Below are positions 19,981 through 30,865 of a stretch of DNA of 64,000 bases, piece after piece. The notes under the pieces are model-generated. The model saw only the letters and a list, made by a program, of their open reading frames with translations. It had not been told where the DNA came from and searched no databases. A program made the position numbers and the translations under genes. Source of the DNA: Odiellus spinosus (Eukaryota > Arthropoda > Arachnida > Opiliones > Phalangiidae); NCBI GenBank assembly GCA_963920705.1, contig OY987239.1, positions 5,348,371 through 5,412,370 on the forward strand, given 5' to 3'. How positions within the stretch are numbered: the stretch's first letter is position 1; the number at the start of each line of letters is the position of its first letter.

Positions 19981-21446
19981 TTACTCGTTAATTTTTTTCC
20001 ATTGAAATGGCACTTGCCCAATCGTATTGAAATAATTTTTAAATTCATCGCGAATTAGTTTAGCATTATTACTACATTTTTTACCTATAGAATTCTTTTG
20101 AATGTTTAATAGTCCCTTTGGTTCTGGCTCTGATCTCCATTCTCCTTCTCTTATGTCTCCGGTTTCAGAATGTTCTTGATCCACAGAATCAGCAGGAATA
20201 TAAATTTGGCTTTTAGTAGCGCTTAGAAAATTGTGCAAAGCGCAGCATGCCAAAACTATTGATTCCACTTTCTCTGCATCCAATTTTATGGGGCTTTGAA
20301 AAATTAACCACCGATTAGCTAATATTCCGAAGACGTTCTCCACTATTCTCCGAGCTCTAGTGAAATGTAAAATTTTAATGTTAAACCAGGAATATGAATA
20401 CAAAATATAATCTGTACACTATTTACCGGTAGTTAAATATTCGTTTGGCATCATTCAATTCTTTTGCAGCGTATGGCTTTAGTAAGTATTCTTTTAGGCC
20501 AAATGCTTCATCTGCAACTATAACATGTGGAACAATGGTATCTGTCCCAGGCAGAGCTTTTGGTCCCGGAACTCTCATCTTTTTCGAATCCATCATTTTT
20601 TTAAAGTTAGTCTTATTCCACACTCCTCCGTCACTTACTCTACCATTAGTTCCAACGTCAATATATACAAATCTTTAAGGAAAAATTTAATAACATCCCA
20701 AAAACCAATTTATAACGTTTAGAATTTTAAAAAACAACTAAAGTTACCTGTAATTTGCATCAACAAGCGCCATTAAAACAATGCTTTTAGTTCCTTTGTA
20801 GTTTTGGAAGAAGGAACCAGTTTGTCTAGGTGGAACAAAAACAACGTGCTTCCCGTCCAAAGCACCCAAGCAATTAGGAAAATTCCACCTTTGGCAGAAC
20901 TCGGTTTCAATTTCCACCCAATCATTCTCTGTACTTGGAACTTTTAAATAATCTTCATTTAAAACTTCATAAATAGCATTGCACGTTTCGGGTATTATTT
21001 CACTAATAGTACTCAGACCAATACGGAACTGAAAGTGCAGTGACGTCATTGATTCCCCTGTCAAAACAAAATATTAATTATTATGTAATTAATATTTAAT
21101 TTTTTTGTTTTTACTTACCAGTTGCTAAATATCTCAATGTGAGTGCTAATCTCTCCGAAGCGGTAATAGACTCCCTCATAACTGTGTCTTCCTTCGAAAT
21201 TAAAGGCGAGACTTTGTTTACCAATATTTCAAAGGATTCTACATCCATTCTGATCCATTTTTTATAGTTTTGTCGATCAGAAACAGCCAACTCCTTCATT
21301 AAAGTATGAAAAAGTCCTAATTTGGACCTTTTTGAAATCCATCCCCTTTGCCAAGTGGATCGAATTTTCCTCTTTCGAGGTGGAATAATTTCATCCTCTG
21401 TTTCAAAATAAACTAGGGTCATTGCTAACAGCTTTCTTCTATCCAT
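19981..21446 (-). CDS. PIF/Harbinger transposase (HARBI1/ALP1-like), 4 exons
   Basis: Four exons with clean splice sites on the minus strand: about 21446-21119 (donor GTAAGT), 21062-20750 (acceptor TTGACAG, donor GTAACT), about 20674-20427 (donor GTAAAT) and about 20369-19981. Joined, they give an uninterrupted nuclease. Catalytic triad: NCLGALDGKHVVF (first Asp, exon 2), IDVGTNGRVSDGG (second Asp, exon 3) and RRIVENVFGILANRW (Glu, exon 4). VADEAF is also conserved. The N-terminal exon carries the KKWIRMDVESFEILVNKVSP helix-turn-helix region. The enzyme would act with the MADF-BESS partner, which in this superfamily brings it to the nucleus and to the element ends. It looks intact even though the element is split. 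Confidence 0.85.
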
Positions 21447-21624
21447 CCTTTGCGTTCAAATTCTTCGACTAAAATGAGAGCTTTAGCGAACGCGTTCTTT
21501 TACTTCTACTGAAACATCTGAATTCGCGAGCGACGTCTTGTTTCTTTTCGAGCTTGATTTTATCTCTACTCCTCTCTATTGTTATCGGCTTGGCAGTCGC
21601 GCCGTGTGTATGGAAGTTTGAAGC

Positions 21625-21692
21625 GACCCAGTTAAAAATCGCATGCGACATGAAATCGCGTGCGACAAAATCGCATCGTGTGTAGCTAGCTT
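21625..21692. repeat. Harbinger terminal repeat, right end
   Basis: GCATGCGAC-type iterons, then GACAAAATCGCATCGTGTG TAGCTAGCTT at 21664-21692. The partner end is at 44054-44092. After it, Gypsy-A integrase coding starts at once, so the element sits inside the retrotransposon. Confidence 0.8.
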
Positions 21693-22542
21693 TATTAATG
21701 TAATTTGTAGATGGGGAGTTCCCACTAGACTTATATCCGATAATGGACCACAATTTATCGCAGATTTATTCGTCGAGGTGGCAACCCTGCTAGGAGTTCA
21801 CCAGAGTTTCACCACCGTTTACCACCCCCAATCAAATTTAACCGAGCGTTACAACCAGGTAGTGGGCCGGTTGTTAGCAACTTACATTGGATTAGATCAT
21901 AGAAACTGGGATAGACATCTCCCCCTAGTCCGGTTAGCAATGAACAGTTCCTCCAATGATAGCACCGGCTACACCCCCAATTTTTTGAATTTTGGAAGAG
22001 AAATACGAATGCCTGGCGACCCCCCCTTAGAAGATCAAGATCTTCCCCCGCCTGATATTGAATTTACCCGAGAATTGAAACAAGCCTATTTAAACGTGAA
22101 AAGCAACATTAGGATAACCAATGAGAAAAATAAAAAACACTATGACGCCCACCGACGCGACCAAAAATTTAACATAGGACAATTAGTATGGATTAAGACT
22201 CATGTACAATCCAGAGCTAGCAGCCATACATCCCACAAACTATTCCCCAAGTATGAAGGCCCCTATAAAATTAAAACAAAACTCAATGACATGGCGTATG
22301 AATTAATAGACCCAAATACGGGGCAAACGATCGGGTCATTTCACGTGGATAATATTAAAATAAACCACGATCGTGTATGGAAAAACGATGAAAATTTCCC
22401 CCCTGAAAAAACCGCGAGTGAATCCTCAGTTCAAACCCAAGGAGAAGTCGAGACTCGGGAAGAAGCCTCCACCCCTCCACCCCTCCACCCCCGCGTCGCG
22501 CGAAACGCGGAAATCGAAAACAGAAAACCCCGCGAAAATTGA
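21693..22542 (+). pseudogene. Gypsy-A integrase, C-terminal half
   Basis: Begins in INVICRWGVPTRLISDNGPQ, which holds the second catalytic Asp, and continues with TVYHPQSNLTERYNQVVGR, which holds the catalytic Glu. Then come an integrase C-terminal domain (FNIGQLVWIKTHVQ, LFPKYEGPYKIKTKL) and a Pro-rich tail to the TGA at 22540. The first catalytic Asp (GIDLMGPFP) is in the other half, on the minus strand at about 44200. The Harbinger terminus lies where the region between the first two catalytic residues should be, and about a dozen codons may also be missing. Confidence 0.85.
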
Positions 22543-23774
22543 ACTTTGAAACGGATCTCGAAGAAGAGTGTCCCGCCCCCCTATGCATTATAAACAATTC
22601 AAACGAACCAGTAATAGACTGGGTGCAATGTGACAATTGCGAGGCACTATACCATGCTAATTGCGTGGGCCTAGACCGAGATACTCTTGACACGATCCCC
22701 ACATACTATTGTTTTAAATGTACCCCCGATCTAATCTATTTAATCCAAATTCCCAAAGATGTTGAAATGATCGCTAGTGCGCGAAGAAAATATCCACAAT
22801 GGGCGGAACGACGATTCGCTGTGGGAATCCCGATTCCCCGGGAGAATGACGGCTGGGAACAGTATGATCCGGTGTTGTGGCACCAAGTGGTACCCGCTCA
22901 CGTTCCCCCACCCCCAAACCCTGCGGCGAATCCCATACCGGCGGGCGCCGAGGAAGAAGAGGAATTATGGGTTCCGGACAACGTAGTCCGTACCCCCCCT
23001 GTCGAGGCCTTCCAGCCTAACTATCCGATGGTCGCACCCCCTAGACTTTCTAGAAACGCGAGACTAGCCGCCCTGCGGGAAAGTGGAGAAGTAATAGATA
23101 ATACGGCCCCCGGATCCGTCGCTAATCCCCTTTTAAACGTTCAAAATGCAGCAAACGCCTACGCGGTCACCCCGGATGCGTCGAGCCCCTCTTTAAATCT
23201 ACATTTATCCAACGCGAGTGCGTCTAACCAGGATATGTCGAACCCCCCTTCAAATAATACAAACGCGAATGCGTTAATTACGATTGTTTCGAGCCCCTCT
23301 TCAAATGCGTCAACCTCAACCGTTTCGAACCCCTCATCAAATTTCTATGATACCCACGAGCGAGACTTCCGTAGAGTGGACATTCCCGGGAGAAGCTGGG
23401 AGTTACCTGACACCGGGGTTCACAACCCTCATAACCTCCCCATGCCTATTGAACGAAGCGATCAAAGATTCGGTGGTTATCGGACCCCCAGCGTTCACTA
23501 CGTAGAAAGGTCGTCAGCCACCCCCCACGCGTTCGAGTATGCTATCGGAGACCCCCGCACTATCTCCGGAATCACTCCGTTGAATCCAGAGCCGTGTACT
23601 CAATGCGGTTACGACGGCCATCACCCGTTGGAATGTTCCCCCAGTTCAGACAGTCACGATAACACTGTGAATAAGGAGACGGACACCGACGATTTAGACG
23701 CGGTCACTAAGACCCAGGGTAGTTCCACGTACCAATGCCGTCATATCACCTTCTTCAAAGGGCTACGACGCTGA
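22539..23774 (+). CDS. Gypsy-A third ORF: PHD finger plus CCHC knuckle
   Basis: About 411 residues in the -1 frame relative to integrase, overlapping its stop codon with no ATG before the first domain, so it is probably made as a frameshift extension of Pol. The N-terminus is a PHD finger: CPAPLC, WVQCDNCEALYHANCVGL and YCFKC give the C4-H-C3 pattern. A long Pro/Asn/Ser-rich middle follows. Near the C-terminus CTQCGYDGHHPLEC fits a CCHC knuckle. PHD fingers commonly read histone H3 tails; here one could direct integration or packaging (inference). It sits in the env position but has no signal peptide or membrane segment. Upstream of the PPT and 3' LTR. Confidence 0.75.
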   Translation: MNFETDLEEECPAPLCIINNSNEPVIDWVQCDNCEALYHANCVGLDRDTLDTIPTYYCFKCTPDLIYLIQIPKDVEMIASARRKYPQWAERRFAVGIPIPRENDGWEQYDPVLWHQVVPAHVPPPPNPAANPIPAGAEEEEELWVPDNVVRTPPVEAFQPNYPMVAPPRLSRNARLAALRESGEVIDNTAPGSVANPLLNVQNAANAYAVTPDASSPSLNLHLSNASASNQDMSNPPSNNTNANALITIVSSPSSNASTSTVSNPSSNFYDTHERDFRRVDIPGRSWELPDTGVHNPHNLPMPIERSDQRFGGYRTPSVHYVERSSATPHAFEYAIGDPRTISGITPLNPEPCTQCGYDGHHPLECSPSSDSHDNTVNKETDTDDLDAVTKTQGSSTYQCRHITFFKGLRR

Positions 23775-23928
23775 GTTCTATATATATGTATATACGTATT
23801 TTTGTTTTGCCACCCTCCTCATTTGAAATCATTAAAAAGTACAAAAAATATCTACAGCGTTGCATGCGTCTGATAAATCTACGTGTATGTGACGTCCTCA
23901 TATATTTGCGTTCGGGACGAACGCATGG

Positions 23929-23943
23929 GAAAGGAAGGGGATA
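23929..23943 (+). promoter_or_regulatory. Gypsy-A polypurine tract
   Basis: GAAAGGAAGGGGATA immediately before the LTR start TGTAACCCG; primes plus-strand DNA synthesis. Confidence 0.7.
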
Positions 23944-26345
23944 TGTAACCCGTTCCCTTCGCCCCCCCCTCTAAATTTTCTTTTTTTTTCTTTTTAAGTA
24001 CAGTTAATTAAGCCTAATTAATTTCTTATTTTGTGTCACCTTCCCTTTAAGTCAAAAACTCTGAAATATAAGAATTTCAAATAAATATATTAGTACAAAG
24101 AATTGGAAATAGAATAAAAGCTTGCCCTCTTAGTATTCCCACGAAAAAAAAACCTCCCCTAACATAAAGTTCATCTCAAATAAGTTCCACGCCTACTCTA
24201 GATAAAATCCATTAGTTCCCCCTAACTCCCAAAGCTTAGAGAAATAAGCCATCCCAGGTTTAATCGCTAGAGAACGATGACTGAAATGACACATTCCATC
24301 GCTAAATAACATAACCAAGTTCATCTCCAAAATCTCACCCAACAAGCCACTTCAGAAATAGTACGGCTGACCATCGAAACAGCCCTCAAGCTAACCTCCA
24401 GACTCCTTGGCGCTCCCGCTTCCTTTCAACAAACCACGGGTTAAGGCCAAACCCCAGCGTACAGCACGTAGGAAGGCAACACGCGCAAAGTTTGGAGATT
24501 TTCCATAAAAATTCAGGTGCATCCGACCCTCCCCCCCTTCGATTCGCGGAAACAAGTTAAAGAAAGGTCCCATGATGACGCTCCCCTCCTCCTCCAACCC
24601 GGCAAGTACGCAGGCCATGGACAAAAACTCAAACTGCAAGTGAAAGAGAAGATGCGACTCTTGTTTCCCCCCCCCCCCCATACGAGAGACCGAGTAAAGA
24701 AAGAGAGAGAGAGTAGGGACAATTGAAAAAACCATCGAACTAAGAAGACCTCCCGAGGAACCAGAAAACGAGCCCCGGCGCTCCCGCGCTAGAAATCCCG
24801 CTATGATGGGTCCGGACTTAGAAGTTTTTTTTCAATTATCTGCGTAAAGAACGTAGTCGCTCGAGCCCCTCGTAAATAACTTAGAACTTTAAATCAGTCC
24901 AAGTCTCAAGTAAAACTTAATCGCGCCGAAATCATTAAAAGAGCCAATGGCCAACCGAACTATCGCGAGAATCCCATGAAGAAAACTGGAAAGCTCCAAC
25001 TAAAAGGAAGAAGAAACCCCCGTTACCCGGGATTGAAGCCAAACTTAATCCAACTACATGATGCCTAGAGACGACATCTATTGATCCTCTCCTTGAAACC
25101 CCCGAACAGCCGGAATCTAGTCGGAAGAAATCTGCGATCCCGTTGAAAACCGGAAACCCAAATCCGTCAAAGAAAATCTGAAGATAGTCCACTGAGCTGA
25201 AAGTTCAAAGAAACTGGAGGTCCCGTTGAAAACCGGAAACCCAAATCCGCCGAAAGAATCTGAAGAACTTCGTCGAACCCCTCAAGTGTCTGCCGGAGAT
25301 CCCGTTGAAAACCGGACACCCAAATTCGTCAAAGGAGAGCTACGAGGAAATAAAGACGTCCCAAACCCTATCGCCGATGCGTACGAGAAGCGATAAGTAC
25401 CCTTTAAATCGTTTGCCCCATAAAAGATGCCATACCCAGGTTAAATGTCGGAATATTGAGTGAAAGTTAGATACCCCAGGGTAAAGACCCAATCCTTCAA
25501 ACTTTTAGCGAAAAGTAGACCAGTCAAATTATAGGAAACCCGAGAAAGATAATAAAATTCGTCCCCCCCTCGAAAAACGACCCCCATAGAGATCGAAAAG
25601 TTTTAAGCCAGGCAGGTTAATTAGTCATTCCGAGGTCAGAAGTCGCAGAAACCATTTGGGAGTCCGCGTTAGTTTCTTTTGTTTTTGGTCGTCACCCGCT
25701 AGAAGAATGGCGTACGCTTACCCCTCCCGAGAGGATTGTGAGTTATATTAATTTCTATTTCTTTGTATGATATGTGAATTGAGCCCCTCGTTAATCTTAA
25801 TCTTGTCCGAGAAAAATATCTTATAAAATCTGAATTAATCGTTAAACGTAAATCTTAGGCACCCCCGTAAATTCCAAGATATTCTTATTTTTTTTAGTCC
25901 CTCGTAAAGGGAAGGTGAAGTCTCTTCAGGGCGAAAGGTTTAAATAATAAAGTTTTTAACTCTGATCCTCCTAAAGGACAAGTTTCTCGCCCCCTCAGGG
26001 CAAATATCCTTGTGAATAACAGGATATAGTGATCCCCGCGTATTATTATTTTTAGAAGCCTATTTAGTATTATTGTTTTTTTTTGTCTGTATTGTTTGAC
26101 CGTACCCCACTGAATAAAGAGAATAACATTGATTTTTTTTTTAACCAAGAATGAGTATCCATTTCTGAAACGAATCTAAATTTTCCTCTTCTCCCCTCGA
26201 ACTTAAACTCTGTTCAATTTTTAATTCCCTTTCCCCCCCCCCCCCAACAACTTTATTATGTAAGATTTCTTCGTTTCTGTTTTTTTTTTTTTTTTTCTGA
26301 ACTTTAAAAACTCAGAAACTACGAAACTATAGAGAAACCCCTTAT
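23944..26345 (+). repeat. Gypsy-A 3' LTR (2.4 kb)
   Basis: Starts TGTAACCCGTT and ends CCCCTTAT, followed by AGGATACCCG. An inverted copy is at 49818-52235. It is unusually long for a Gypsy LTR and lacks a canonical CA 3' end. Internally it has three or four repeats of a GTTGAAAACCGGAAACCCAA phrase (about 25140-25330), several homopolymer runs of C and T, and open frames (for example 24391-24735 and 26148-25894, minus) that appear in both LTRs but resemble no protein. Confidence 0.85.
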
Positions 26346-26459
26346 AGGATACCCGCACGATTGAATAAACCTTTTTTGGTCAAACCGTGTTATACAGATA
26401 ACGAATTGTGACCGGACTTAAAATATCTTACTTTTTTACATTATCTGGAAGGTTTTATA

Positions 26460-26861
26460 TACAGGGGGTTTCGAAAATGGTGGTATCGCCGAGCTATAGT
26501 TGGTTCTATGGATCATTTTAAGACGAAAATGTTCTATGACGTTTTGTCGTCCGAGGCTCCGTATAAGAGTTACGAAATGAATCGTGCGGGGATGACCCCT
26601 TAACTTACATTAATAAACGAGTACACAATGATAAAATACGCCTAACATTTTATAAAGTGCGCGCGTGTAAAATACTAGCTAAATAATTAAGCGGATTTTA
26701 TCATTTAGTAATGTAGGCTAAGGGGTCATCCGTACATGATTTATTTCGTTACTCTTATATGGCGCCCCGTACGACTAAACGTCATGGAACATTTTCGTCT
26801 TAAAATGACCCATAGAACTTACTGTAGCTCGGTTCTACCACCATTTTTGAAACCTCCTGTA
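26460..26861. mobile_element. Hairpin MITE, mariner-like ends
   Basis: About 400 bp between TATA and ATAT flanks, with ends ACAGGGGGTTTCGAAAATGG and CCATTTTTGAAACCTCCTGT. Inverted arms run about 190 bp (GACGAAAATGTTCYATGACG, AAGGGGTCATCC, TGATAAAATMCGC). A second copy is at 49302-49703, inside the inverted duplication. The TA flank and terminal sequence suggest Tc1/mariner, by analogy only. Confidence 0.7.
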
Positions 26862-26918
26862 TATTCCTGTATTATAAATATAGTAAAGAGATACTAGACT
26901 ACTAGACTCTGATTAAGA

Positions 26919-27898
26919 TTTATTTTAAATTGATTTGAAATCTTAAATTAGGGGTGGGAATCGTATCATAACTCACCAAAGGTTTCGTGATAATATATGA
27001 TTATGAAAATTTGCTAAGCCATAAAAACGGACTAATGAAATATCGTTAGTCATGTCTCCCTTAAGGCGGTAGTGAATCTGCTATTTAGTATGATGATAAA
27101 ACACGAGATGGCACTGTTTTTCATAATAGGGGTCTCAGTTTTTCTGGGAGTAAGGATTGTTTGCGTATAATTATTTACCAGTCGCTGAAATATATCCTTC
27201 CACAGTATCCCGCTTATCACGGAAGAGGGTGACGGGTCTGTGATAATTGGACTCTATTGTGGCGGCATCTTCAAGTTTACGCATTAAACACCGTTATAAT
27301 ATCCATATATTATCGTACGTAAGAAGAGAAAAATTAAACTTAACATAGTCAAATTATACCACGAACTACGGCCGACTTTTACGGTTCGTTGGAAGTAATG
27401 ATCTATCGATATTAGAACGAGAGATAATAAATAAGAAAATGATAAAATTTCGGTAAGTTATTTTTAAACCAGATTCGCTAATCTCAGGCGTTATAATTAT
27501 CAAAACTAATTCATGAACTAAAGAAGATTTCAATTCTAATTTAATTGAAAACCGCGAACTGATAGCATTTGTAGTTCGCTATGTAATTAGGTACGGCAAA
27601 TGACCCATTTTGGTGAGTTTCCCATTGACTACCGCCTTAATAGTTAATGGATCAAAAATACTTTATTTTGTGGTGAGGAATGCGCCCTCAAAATACACCG
27701 AAAACTTTTGTAGTCAAGCAATTTTTGAAGGAATTGATCACGCCCCAAACGCATGAATTTTATATTCATTTTACATTAATCTCTTGAAATGTTATCCTCG
27801 AGAAAAGTGGAAAAATTCAAAAGGTTTTTTGCTAATTAATGATAATTGATAATTGAAAATAATTTCGTAGATACAGCTTTGCTTCAAAATTTGGATAT
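26919..27898. other. Intergenic; possible weak TIR pair
   Basis: Mostly unremarkable. CTTAAGGCGGTAGT at about 27061 faces ACTACCGCCTTAA at about 27630. This could be a roughly 580-bp MITE, but I see no longer pairing or target duplication. Confidence 0.35.
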
Positions 27899-30502
27899 TT
27901 ACACGCATCCCAATTTGTTTCGCTTTGAATCATAAAAGTTGAATACGTTACGAATTAGCACGGTCGAGTATTCGACGACGAAAATGAGACCGGCCATGAT
28001 AGAGCCGATGAAGAAAAGGTCAACTACGCTCTTGACGTCGCTGAAGGTCGTGTCTTGAAATACTTCCCCCGGTTTGGTCCATCGCATGCCGAAAAATAGG
28101 AAGTCCATCTCGTTGAAGAAATTAGCCATGATCTTCTTCTCCATTTCCATCGTAGCTCTTTCGTTGGGAATAATATTAAACAATTGTTGCAACGCCCCAA
28201 AAACTCTTCTTAAAGGGTGATACGCGGCTCATTAAAAAGAACTGAGACGTTCCGCCCAAATGATATAGCAGGAAACTTCAATATAGAAATAGTTTTATAC
28301 ATTTAAAACACTTTTTCTGAACCAAAAATGACATTCGAATAAAAGTATGGCAAATCAAAAGCTAGCTCTGAATTTCTGGAGTTTTTCTAAACCTTTTTGA
28401 ATGCGTTAGAGTTCTAATATAATGTAGGATTATATAGAATTTCGAGTCAAATTATTATAAGAGCCAGTAAATCTAAAAGCCGATTAATCCTTCCTTTGAA
28501 GAGTGTTACTCTAATACGGTTCCATGAGTACCACTCTGATGGGGTAAAAGTTCTTGTACTAGCTCGGAGGGGACTTACTTCATACGCCTTACGAAAATTG
28601 GAAAATTTCTCCCTTTTTTGGGGGTGAAGCCTCAAAACATGTAGGACGCCCGCGATTTATTATTTAAAAATCCCGAGCTCTAGCCTTCCCATGAGTACGA
28701 TACGAGCGGAATTTGCTTGACTCTGTGAGCATAAATATAGCATATACATCCGCCTGAGGATTTTCCTTTTTTGCAACCTTCTCTTGAACTTTGTAACGAG
28801 CAGTTGGCGAGATTGTGAGAACCACCTCCCATTTTTTACCCACCAAAAATAAGAAAAGTCATTCTATTCACTTTTGAACTTTTCAAACCACTAATAGGCT
28901 TCAAAGGAGGGTTCATCCGCTTCTGGTTTGGACTAAATTTATTTCGCCGCGTCTCACCCTTTACGTAATCTCACAGGCCGTTGATGGCGTCCACTGTTCT
29001 GGAGGAGGCGTTGCGAGCTATGGGAAAAACGATGAATGTGCTGTAGAGGGGTTCGGAGAAAGAGATCAGGTGACGTGGTGGCGCTTCCGACGTAATGCTG
29101 AGCAACGATTTCACTCCAATTTTCCCAATGAGTTCCGCGATGATTAGATAATTATTTTTATAGATTAAATCCATAAATGAAGTTTCAAGTAAATCAATCT
29201 CCTCCTTCCGTTGCATTTGCTTCTTCAGTTTTAAGTAATTGTCGTCGATCTCAGCCATCTTGTTGACGAATCCCTCCTCGACATAGTCCTTGATGAGAAA
29301 AACGTGTTCATATCGATCCCGGGGTAAATTTTCCACGGAGTCAACGTAGCTGTATTAAGTTTTGGTGAACTTTGAACTGAGGTTCCTACACATGTCGATG
29401 TAAATGAAAGAGATGGCTATTAACCAAACCGCCAGCAGGATACGCCAGCTTAGAATCCGGAGTAAACGTACGAATGCTGAAAAGAAATTAAGAAAAAAAA
29501 TACATGAATTTCAAACTCTTTGTTAATTAAGGGACGGTACACAAGCTATTTTTAAACCATTTGAATAGTTATGATGGGCGAAAATACGTTTCGCGAACTA
29601 GACTTGCTAAGCCTAAATTTAAGGAGAGTTTCTTGGCCAGGCTTTCCAAGTAAGTTGCCATTGAACGTATAAAAATAGCCCATGAACCAATTAAACTCTA
29701 AAAAGCACGCTATTAATAACAAACATATCTTTCGGTTCACACAATGCCATTTCAGAGACGAACTCTTTTTGGTATCAGCAAATGACTCCTTGGAAAAAAT
29801 CAATATTTCTTCTTGCCTATCGTTTCGTAACTTTTATGATTATCCGAGAATTACTACTTCGACTTTGTCGCAAGATTTGATAACGTGTTTAGGCGTGTTT
29901 TAACAATCTAAATAGATTGTATCCAGAGTCTAAAATCAGTTCAATTAAATAATGTTAACTATCTGACGTTCGAAGAAGAACAATAGGCTAGTTCTCCATA
30001 AGTTTTCGTAGAATTCGTGCGCGAAATTCCTCAGTGTCAAGGTAATTTTGAGGTCCAGGAGCAGATTAATGGCGGACATCTCAGCGGAAATGAAAGTCAA
30101 ACTGGCCATCAGACAAATGATGAACTAGAATATTAAAATACAAATGGAAGCGAGAACAATCAATGATTTATTCTTCCGAAAAAAAAATATTTTAAGAATG
30201 TAAAGGGCTACTAGATGACGATGCCTTACCCAGGATTCCATATTCAGAAAATTAAGAGACGCCATGGTTATCTTGCGTGGAGTAGCTGACAAAATGTACG
30301 TCGAAGAGGCTTGGGCCGCCAGGGAGATTCGAGGACTGTTCGGTTGCCGATCAACCGAGAACAGAGACAATTCGCAAGGAAAAAACAACCATTCGGCACC
30401 CTTAGAAAAAATTAGATGATCAATTCCATATGAATTCCTACACCTAATTGTAAACGGGATAATTCTATGGAATCCACCCAGTTCCAATTTCCCCTTTGCC
30501 AC
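27899..30502 (-). pseudogene. Ionotropic chemosensory receptor (IR)-like gene, broken
   Basis: Probable exons on the minus strand: 30502-30231 (donor GTAAGG); about 30124-29950; about 29803-29552, with a hydrophobic KICLLLIACFLEFNWFMGYF segment resembling M1 and a pore-side stretch; 29475-28972 (acceptor TTCTTTTCAG, donor GTGAGA); and about 28217-27899. The fourth carries a membrane segment (WRILLAVWLIAISFIYIDM, M3-like), then a ligand-binding S2-type region ending FSEPLYSTFIVFPIARNASS. The last has a final membrane segment (FFIGSIMAGLIFVVEYSTVL, M4-like). The order membrane - S2 - membrane is that of iGluR/IR proteins. An in-frame TAA (29355-29357) follows the M3-like segment, so it is a pseudogene unless mis-sequenced or spliced out. 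The first two exons are the least certain. Confidence 0.5.
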
Positions 30503-30545
30503 TTTCCTTTCTTCAAAGTTCAGCTAATCATACGCGACTACTTGT

Positions 30546-30700
30546 CTATTATATCAAAAATGTCTTTGCGAACAAAGACCCAGAAGGACATGTTATGGCC
30601 TTGAATGTCTGAAGTGACAGATATTATATCAAAAATGTATTTGCGAACAAAGACCCAGAAGGACATGTTATGGCCTTGAATGTCTGAAGTGACAGATATA
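30546..30700. repeat. Tandem duplication, 75-76 bp, two copies
   Basis: Two near-identical copies starting ATTATATCAAAAATGT and ending CTGAAGTGACAGAT, with one visible substitution (GTCTTTG/GTATTTG). Immediately upstream of the IR-like gene. Confidence 0.9.
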
Positions 30701-30865
30701 AAATTTTCGGATTTTTCCTATAAGCGAGGCCGTTTGTGACGTCATAATTTTTTGGTTCCAAAGTAGTAGGATAGTAGTAGAAATAGTATGATTTTTTCAA
30801 AGCTGAACTGATGAAGAGGTTAATAGTATGGCCATTGAAAAATACAGATTTTGCACTCTATACAA

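Noticed and set aside
24391..26148. Open frames of 70-114 residues in the Gypsy-A LTRs (also 49.99-51.79 kb)
   Set aside because: Present twice only because the LTR is; lengths change with G/C homopolymer runs and no domain is visible.
28447..28846. Two 60-residue minus-strand ORFs between the IR exons
   Set aside because: No similarity to receptor sequence and no splice signals; treated as intron.
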